This document shows positions 60,001-64,000 of a stretch of 64,000 nucleotides of DNA, piece by piece. Under the pieces are notes generated by a model, which saw nothing but the letters and a program-made list of their open reading frames with translations, ran no database searches and was not told where the DNA came from. This stretch comes from Histomonas meleagridis (lineage: Eukaryota > Parabasalia > Tritrichomonadida > Dientamoebidae). Where the stretch lies: the NCBI GenBank assembly GCA_020186115.1, contig WSYJ01000158.1, positions 124,001-188,000 of the forward strand, in the 5' to 3' direction. Made by a program: the position numbers and the translations under genes. The first letter of the stretch is position 1; every line of letters starts with the position of its first letter.

Positions 60001-60977
60001 ATAACATAAGTACAAATAATATAAACTTTTATGATTTAACTTCATATTTAATTATTAATAATCAACAAGCGTTAACATATTTTGAAAATGAAATTTTACC
60101 AATTTTCGCATTTCGATTTTGTCGGAAACCAAATTTATTTATTGCAAAAATATTAAGTGATTTTAACAATAGTTATTTAAACAAGAATAAAAACAAAACA
60201 AATATTTTCGGCACATCTAAATCCAAAAATTTATTTAAGAAATATCAAAATGAATTCTTTAATCCGAAACAAGTTTTAATTTTAATAACAAAGCAAACAA
60301 ATGGTACACATTATTTATCCGCTTATTATGATTTATTAGAATCATTTGTTCTGTTAAATAACTCTTTTATTAATGTCATTTATGAATTCCTTTATAATAA
60401 AAACAAATCAATAATCGAAAAATTGTTTCCGAAATCAGAAGCGTCAAAGTTTATATGTTTCATATGTATGAATTATGATAACAAAGAAAAATCAATTTCT
60501 TTATTATTAAAGAATTTCATGAATATTCCAACATCTGATTATAAATCAATAACATATTTCTGTGATGCTATAAACAAATTAATACCGAAAGATAACTTCG
60601 AATTAAATAATCAAATCGAAATGATGCTAAAGAATAACTTAATGACGTCAACTGATTTAAGAGTATTTAATGATACTGTAAAAAATGAAATATTAGAAAG
60701 ATGTTCCCCAAATACTTTAATAGCTTTGTTGGATAAAATTCAAAGGTTAATAGGAAACACTATAAGAAATGCAATCGTAGACCCAACAAAAGAAAAGTTA
60801 ATCGATGTCTCGAATGCAATTGATAATGGTTATAAGTTCATGATGCAAATAGCAGCTTTGGTGGAAATGAAAATGCCGGCTATTAACGTGCCGAAAACAG
60901 AGTTGGATACATTACAGGGATTATATGAATCTTTCGAACTAAGTGATTGTATAGAGAAATTATTCGAAATTTTCTAA
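54033..60977 (+). CDS. Giant ubiquitin-specific protease (USP9X/USP24/USP34-like)
   Basis: Cleaves ubiquitin from proteins. The 2314-residue protein is built of helical armadillo-like repeats on both sides of a central USP domain (about 1112-1430). A ubiquitin-like fold lies at about 650-720 (YLIHLYGSFEMELKVI, then EFYVGDDIIYQ). The Cys box reads RNLGSTCYINSTIQQL with Cys1121. The His box reads GTAQGGHYFSDV with His1352, then the usual Asp/Asn-bearing WFCCNDTNVKRI. QQDSVEFLQLLLDRLE is the standard second block. The zinc-binding CxxC pairs of the fingers are missing. A single uninterrupted frame of 6.9 kb fits an intron-poor genome. Confidence 0.92.
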   Translation: MKPKTKHITITYDEWKTETLMSIHNHTLNPSYYEQLLKLIKDFTNNQTLSPPLTERGPDFVDSYSPLIIEAILSQDHLSSTSRSQYLAILKQYVSLLSVLILSEYSNFIEAASQIIKNPRSPFYCIVTHSMLQLSPTTSAYEEILMTFVNSNVLDNTILIINTMQTIPFPKIRQITSIFSSCSAFFEPLKMQSLIRMILNKVFEFIQTQKLREINEKEIDSAINSLLTLDRSETIQREIYSKYIKFLMDLINVDNLSKQFSALGLIKKSLKKSRDVVSRFLIQYKFVDYFLQKGIHSELITDFCEVYSDLIQFSYDSEQLKKIWEMALQQGSNDKYINGLYKIITNMPSLNPFFLIIIEGDQIPDSILPFLRKISFKCPSNIKPQIFNKLYNLYLEKSERRSQSLISTLDMYIEKSDKNFCKNLQKKCLKNIQNNENIDLSINLLNNSFVKLKQKKANKFFNLIIKNIENINTDNDNDILNVLIKILRSFKNELSKEDFDKIQILMKKMITNHKINEVCQFYRELFDQKSTPNNLLSNEMTLQIFDDLCSLNYNEGIFSLIQELYYQINFKNKTNYGIKSLWKLLKNTNDSLDVINYMIRLYINSNQINDFIKECSEDFNNRNLLLAINQLIHYVEDGSLNPKPKNKFYFENEYYLIHLYGSFEMELKVINDISFHGFIRQVSELMNINEYSLEFYVGDDIIYQDNFNLSPDMNIRVNIIDTKPKDNNLTKIIPTEILFNNYQEQLYDIMIENNELSEFVLDILNQMPTLKSQYDKLNEYEWDEFMCIDSPFLFLYRMNFICNLFLKNQNDFIKTFYNTNGLIIFLNILINVSQSIFDIDKIILLIKMEQFLLSKIPSKEIKKETFDQFDELIPTLLQWIQQVANDSNNEEIDDDNKQKNINLCNELITFSFNFKDKIIEYKEEFNDLIKATIFHNSLEIRTKICDILTKKQEKLLISLIPLAKSSKSEQFFKVFIKIIKKTKNSQTIWDISVKSLYKYYLMPKDDNIIKILTFKTPSLIYLHGLINILNLLIDKMNGKIPKIKKLFEFLINDILFNSYKYYQPTKDLFNLLIKLINIKPKLSKILNPKLATIQKFHIEKDNIELSLPKHLRGIRNLGSTCYINSTIQQLFNIDEFKNRILHSNFEEKDWFYEFQYIIAKLLLFPSKYIDISNFTTKWHGYDGEIINPHVQQDSVEFLQLLLDRLETKFEFIKDLFTGIIKHTIVGVNEQFETITKETFNIFPVEVKNHNCLEDSLKFFLEPDHFDYIIENKKNKKIEALRYHKIEKAPKILIIHLKRFEFNLSTNVREKINDYFIFPMEFKLNNLMDNTQNDTIYDLYGVVQHTGTAQGGHYFSDVRNDNLNQWFCCNDTNVKRINGKKLPKEAAGGMKYVNMIEDYSGKSEKRKIENSCNAYLLFYKLRNTNDEENNEIDINPKILDRLINEIKEAILKQISSQPEFLDLALMNSNEDGSSSEFIYSHLINQIRTTNFDVANKALEKCLQFLDNNKFSSFILSKENDFLEFIIFNKNVKSKEIYKSLIFKAFENADGKTIDKFYQFISDFLLINSNILLENFHSIPDIFDIFEKIIPKIQNIESFVSIFMNFITNQLTEYSESHKNENIYQKIDLKPMFNILNSIKFNESALETYNSFIFKDKSLIQLINVNTYFDSLSLLISKLLNKDSTKDFINYIKNNFIDISIPTLSKFFIICLLKEDSNLINEFLDVMNSFKEKKYSMFFNTLSDMNPTKYTKVFIKNSFNWIQRFLLSIEKTERESFQCYLYDLFPMFPRNVNLQQENNNLPNEDLHLLFNNLINLYQINVKISEYITKNDKKYTVENYTTKTYFDTLKWVTLSGNYKDELNEKNSIFISSIKNYLMLPVIEKYPLNHLIDFFYDVYKEQFFDVIPLTKVISIYEKGKPSLQTSLRFLSLNFPNDTISLFIKSNFFNTIIENGLIEPYYQQIKTFIINVIETKPDNIKKILQQLWSERSLNHNISTNNINFYDLTSYLIINNQQALTYFENEILPIFAFRFCRKPNLFIAKILSDFNNSYLNKNKNKTNIFGTSKSKNLFKKYQNEFFNPKQVLILITKQTNGTHYLSAYYDLLESFVLLNNSFINVIYEFLYNKNKSIIEKLFPKSEASKFICFICMNYDNKEKSISLLLKNFMNIPTSDYKSITYFCDAINKLIPKDNFELNNQIEMMLKNNLMTSTDLRVFNDTVKNEILERCSPNTLIALLDKIQRLIGNTIRNAIVDPTKEKLIDVSNAIDNGYKFMMQIAALVEMKMPAINVPKTELDTLQGLYESFELSDCIEKLFEIF

Positions 60978-61478
60978 AAATAATTTTTGTATTCTCTTGA
61001 AAGATATAGGGGCTAAATATTTTATGAACCCCTTTAATTTAACCATTTACTCAATAAAAGGAATTTTTTCATTTTTATTTATTTGTGTTGAAGTATTCCC
61101 CTCTTCATCCATTCTTCAAAGACATTTTGATACTCTTCAAAACTTACGGTTTCCCATCAGCTTAAAATGAATGATTTTGGGTCATGTTCATCTTTTATCT
61201 TTTTATTTTCTATATATTTTTTCATTCTTCCAAATAATCAAAAGTTGCGAATCATGTGATTTTTTAAAAAATCCTTCTCAAATTTGGTTTCTATGTTTTA
61301 CGTTTTTTGACATTAAAATTTCTGAAAATTTATTATAATATGTCAATGAACATCCATTATTGAGTTTATTCCTAAAATTCATTCAAAAAATAGAATAAAA
61401 ACTAGTAAAAATTACTTTACTCATCACCTTGATTAAATATAGCAGCATTATTTTCGGTATAACTTGGTTGATACGTAT
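60978..61478. other. Intergenic region with possible missing tail of the neighbouring membrane protein
   Basis: Mostly AT-rich sequence. On the minus strand, 61417-61482 encodes a 21-codon frame from ATG to TAA (MNTYQPSYTENNAAIFNQGDE), which looks like the cytoplasmic tail of the membrane protein just upstream but is in another frame. Confidence 0.4.
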
Positions 61479-62021
61479 TCATTTGTTGTTTATCTTTTTA
61501 TATATATATATATATAAGAAAACTCCGATCATTATTAATATGATTACAACTACTACAATCGCTGAAATTATTATAGCAGAACTTTTCATTAAACCTGTTT
61601 TATCGTAAGAAATGTTATCGGTTGTTCCTGGCAAATGTGGTGCTGATGTTAAATTTACATTGATACATGTCATAACTTTATCCTTTAATGTATTAACTTT
61701 ATTTGAACAAAATGCTTTTAATCGTGAATTTTCTCCATTAAAATCTTCAATGCTTAAATTGAAATAAATTAATTTTAGATAATCATTGCAATTAGTCAGA
61801 TTAAAATATGAATTATCTGTACAATAAATTTCATTTGTAGAACCAATATAATTATTAATATCATTCTCATTTTCAGTTAGCATATAATTCATGATAATTT
61901 GTTGAGGTTTAGAAATTAATGTATTTGTTTCGATTTTAGGAATTCCTCTTAAATAATAATTATATATAATATTTTTATGATTGAAAATTGTATCACTTAT
62001 TAACGAAATATTTGGTTCCAT
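61479..62021 (-). CDS. C-terminal fragment of a type I membrane protein, unknown
   Basis: I do not recognise this protein. The 180 codons hold an extracellular-looking part with four or more cysteines and many N-glycosylation sites (NLTNC, NLSIE, NLTSA), then a strong transmembrane helix (about 147-172) and a short basic tail. There is no signal peptide, so it is probably the 3' end of a larger gene whose 5' part is missing. The end of the helix is encoded by a (TA)9 tract at 61499-61516, where slippage would change the frame; just beyond it a tail-like peptide lies in another frame. Trichomonad surface proteins such as leishmanolysin-like or BspA-like proteins end this way, but no domain supports either. 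Confidence 0.45.
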   Translation of the reverse strand: MEPNISLISDTIFNHKNIIYNYYLRGIPKIETNTLISKPQQIIMNYMLTENENDINNYIGSTNEIYCTDNSYFNLTNCNDYLKLIYFNLSIEDFNGENSRLKAFCSNKVNTLKDKVMTCINVNLTSAPHLPGTTDNISYDKTGLMKSSAIIISAIVVVVIILIMIGVFLYIYIYKKINNK

Positions 62022-62597
62022 ATAAATAACATGTTATTTGTATTAATTTTACTTTTAATCGTAGTTAAAGTAAATACTTTTACTTGAACAAAAATGTGTT
62101 AGCAATACAAAAAGAAACGAGAAAAATTCCATAATTTGTTTTGTGTAATTTATATGTTGATTGATAAAAAGCTAAACAAAATTTTTTGTTTTAGAAAATT
62201 AAATTACATGCTTGCTTGGTAAAGCACACCACAATGAAATGGAATGCGAAGCATTTCAATGGAATTGTGTAGTGTGTGCGGAATGTCATGATCAATCCAA
62301 GTCAATTTTATAACATTAGTAAAAATTTTTATATATATCTTGGTTTTGTGGCATTTTTGGGCTTTAAGATCACTTCTTTTTTGGGCTTAATTCAGCGCCT
62401 TAATTCTTAAATATCTTTAAAAATCTTTGTCAAGGGAAGAATAAAAAAATTTACATATTTCGTTTTGAATAGTTTATCTCGGAGAAAGAATGAGATTTGA
62501 TCGTTCTGATTATTTTTGAGGTTTATTGCAAAAAGTGTTAATTTTTTGTGGAAGTTAAAAAGTAGTCAATCATCAAAAAAGAGATCTTCTCAAGCAG
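62022..62597. other. Intergenic region with hairpin and promoter-type site
   Basis: It contains the structured segment at 62214-62301 (separate entry) and GATCGTTCTGATT at 62499-62511, identical to a site at 15091. No coding frame is evident. Confidence 0.4.
62214..62301. other. Long imperfect hairpin
   Basis: GCACAC and ACAAT (62224-62235) can pair with ATTGT and GTGTGC (62264-62279), with a small bulge. Inside, GAAATG (62236-62241) pairs with CATTTC (62252-62257). Outside, CTTGG (62215-62219) can pair with CCAAG (62297-62301). The segment is visibly less AT-rich than its surroundings. It might be a small structured RNA, but no known family fits. Confidence 0.45.
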
Positions 62598-63866
62598 ATG
62601 AAAAACTATTCCCCTAAATTCAACATCCTTAATTTCGTTTTCAGCAGAACCCCCTGTTCCACTATGGTTGGATTTATTGCTCTGCTTTTTATCATTAGCT
62701 TATTCGGAAAATTTTATAAACAAGGTGATAATTACACAAAATTTATTTTACCAAATTTTCTAGAGAATGAAACATGTCCAGAGTGTAACGCAATATCAAA
62801 CATAAAGACATTTTTTATTGGAAGTGAGTTTCGAATACAATATAATTTTGAAAAATCGGATTTTTCAGACCAATATTGGAGATTTTTTCGTGTTTTTGTT
62901 GATGGTACTTTTCTGTCTCATGAAGTTAGGGCATCAAACCACACAAGTATTTCACGACTATCTGAAAATATCCAAACAATTTCCTTTGAAATGATGCAAG
63001 AAGGAAATGTTTCTGTTCAGGTGTGGTGCATTGACAAGCATATAACCACAGTTAGCGGGTATGTCACCTCTGACGATGGATTTCCTCAATCAAGTTTCAT
63101 CAATCAAAATCATCACATCACAAATGTTTGCATCAACGAATCAAATTTCATCCTTTTAACCTCAAGTGTGACTAATCACCTAAAAAGTAATATCTATCTT
63201 GGTGATGATGTAACATTTGTTCAAGAAAATTTTTCTTCATTTTCGCAACGAACAAAAACGTATTCCAATGTTTTGATGCTGTCCAATGAAAATTTAAGTG
63301 AAATGAATTTTTTAGATTTTTTCGAATCTGTTCTTGTTCCATCTTTTTTTGGCTCACGTAATGGTAAATCGATTATCTTTGCTAGGAATGATATTGATTA
63401 TAACATTTTAAATCTTGTGAATAAGGTTTCGAATGGGAAATTAATTAAAAGAGATAATATATGTTTTAAAAACCTAAAAATTAGTAAAAGAGATGATAAA
63501 ATAATTGGAGGAATACGCTTCCAAATGATAGTTAATAGAACGCAATTTTCTATTAATAAAACAAATATAATTTTTACAAATAATATAGAAATAGATGGAA
63601 ATAATTCCGATATAGAAAGCTTAAAATATGAAAACTTTAGTGATTTAATCATGAAAATATCAATGGCCAAAGCTTTCGTGACTGTAGATGATAATAATTT
63701 GGTTTTAGCTGGAATTTGGTTGAAAATTGATGCTCCAATAATTGTAATACAAAAAGAACATGAGAAAAACGAAAGTAAAGCTCTAAAGTACTTAAGAGAA
63801 GCAAATAAAAAACTGGTGCTCCTTGATCATATACCAAAAAGAATTGAACTGGAGCAAATCGTTTAA
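62598..63866 (+). CDS. Type II membrane protein, possibly GT61-like glycosyltransferase
   Basis: A 422-residue protein with a short cytoplasmic N-terminus and one signal anchor (MVGFIALLFIISLFGKF, about 23-40), followed by a luminal domain with several N-glycosylation sites and paired cysteines (CPEC). The C-terminal half, with VLVPSFFGSRNGKSIIFAR, KISKRDDKIIGGIRF and MAKAFVTVDDNNLVLAGIW leading to APIIVIQ, has the order of blocks seen in DUF563/GT61-type glycosyltransferases, but the usual HGAGL motif is not there. I am unsure of the family. GATCGTTCTGATT lies about 90 bases upstream. A 134-base tail of non-coding sequence follows to the window end. Confidence 0.5.
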   Translation: MKNYSPKFNILNFVFSRTPCSTMVGFIALLFIISLFGKFYKQGDNYTKFILPNFLENETCPECNAISNIKTFFIGSEFRIQYNFEKSDFSDQYWRFFRVFVDGTFLSHEVRASNHTSISRLSENIQTISFEMMQEGNVSVQVWCIDKHITTVSGYVTSDDGFPQSSFINQNHHITNVCINESNFILLTSSVTNHLKSNIYLGDDVTFVQENFSSFSQRTKTYSNVLMLSNENLSEMNFLDFFESVLVPSFFGSRNGKSIIFARNDIDYNILNLVNKVSNGKLIKRDNICFKNLKISKRDDKIIGGIRFQMIVNRTQFSINKTNIIFTNNIEIDGNNSDIESLKYENFSDLIMKISMAKAFVTVDDNNLVLAGIWLKIDAPIIVIQKEHEKNESKALKYLREANKKLVLLDHIPKRIELEQIV

Positions 63867-64000
63867 TATTCGGTATTTTGTTATATATAAAGAATTTTTG
63901 AAATAAGTTATCTATTTTAACATTAATGTTAATAAGAAGAAGTTCTATAAAATTTTTTGGATTTTTCATAACGAATTTGAAAACAGAGTTCAATATATGA

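Overview
This window looks like nuclear DNA of a parabasalid protist, most likely a Tritrichomonas-type trichomonad (inference). It is strongly AT-rich, and most genes are uninterrupted and lie a few hundred bases apart on both strands. It carries several copies of the DUF3447/ankyrin family that is hugely expanded in trichomonads, and its housekeeping genes are eukaryotic: kinesin-2, MCM3, DCP2, PI4K-alpha, a HECT ligase, a USP and 14-3-3. Recurrent AACCGTTA/AACGGTTA-like sites just upstream of start codons recall the Myb recognition elements known from Trichomonas vaginalis promoters. TAA, TAG and TGA all act as stops.

Layout: 0.4-5.3 kb DUF3447/ankyrin locus 1, with the longest AT-rich spacers; 6.0-12.0 kb Uso1/p115-like golgin, broken by one in-frame TAA; 12.5-14.5 kinesin-2; 15.3-18.0 ankyrin locus 2; 18.3-19.8 SMP-domain lipid-transfer-like protein; 19.9 tRNA-Glu(CTC); 20.3-24.5 (-) PI4K-alpha; 24.7-26.8 UBE3A-like HECT E3; 27.1-28.5 GH47 mannosidase; 29.0-31.9 decayed ankyrin locus 3 with a UBR-box end; 32.4-33.6 HxxxDG acyltransferase; 33.9-34.9 unknown, weakly BTB-like; 35.0-37.2 MCM3; 37.5-37.7 ankyrin-gene relic; 38.0-39.4 TerD-like gene split by one in-frame TAA; 39.7-40.5 DCP2; 40.7-44.0 (-) ankyrin locus 4; 44.5-45.5 (-) GT31-like glycosyltransferase; 46.2-48.2 (-) membrane protein with FDDFMFD repeats and an IPT/TIG-like domain; 48.4-49.1 14-3-3; 49.4-50.4 (-) pseudokinase; 51.0-53.6 decayed ankyrin locus 5 with UBR box; 54.0-61.0 giant USP; 61.5-62.0 (-) membrane-protein fragment; 62.6-63.9 type II membrane protein.

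The most unusual feature is the build of the ankyrin loci. In all five, nearly every 30-codon ankyrin module is separated from the next by an AT-rich, stop-containing spacer placed at exactly the same point, between the Asp/Asn that ends NAKD and the Thr/Ser that begins TALM. Spacer lengths are quantised: 80 nt is by far the commonest, others are 60, 63, 77 or 83, and the long ones are about 200, 283, 339, 500 and 542. In locus 1 the long spacers are 20-bp repeats kept in register. Of 33 modules in loci 1-4, 31 are free of stops and frameshifts. The spacers have no conserved GT..AG. They therefore behave like removed sequence (a non-standard intron class, DNA elimination, or recoding) rather than random decay. 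Locus 4 also holds a 39-nt intron-like sequence that does look conventional. Two of the loci end in a UBR-type zinc finger, which suggests ankyrin adaptors for protein degradation.

The rest is a normal mix of housekeeping genes for vesicle tethering, lipid signalling, ubiquitin, mRNA decapping, replication and the cytoskeleton, with no sign of operons or of recent bacterial transfer.
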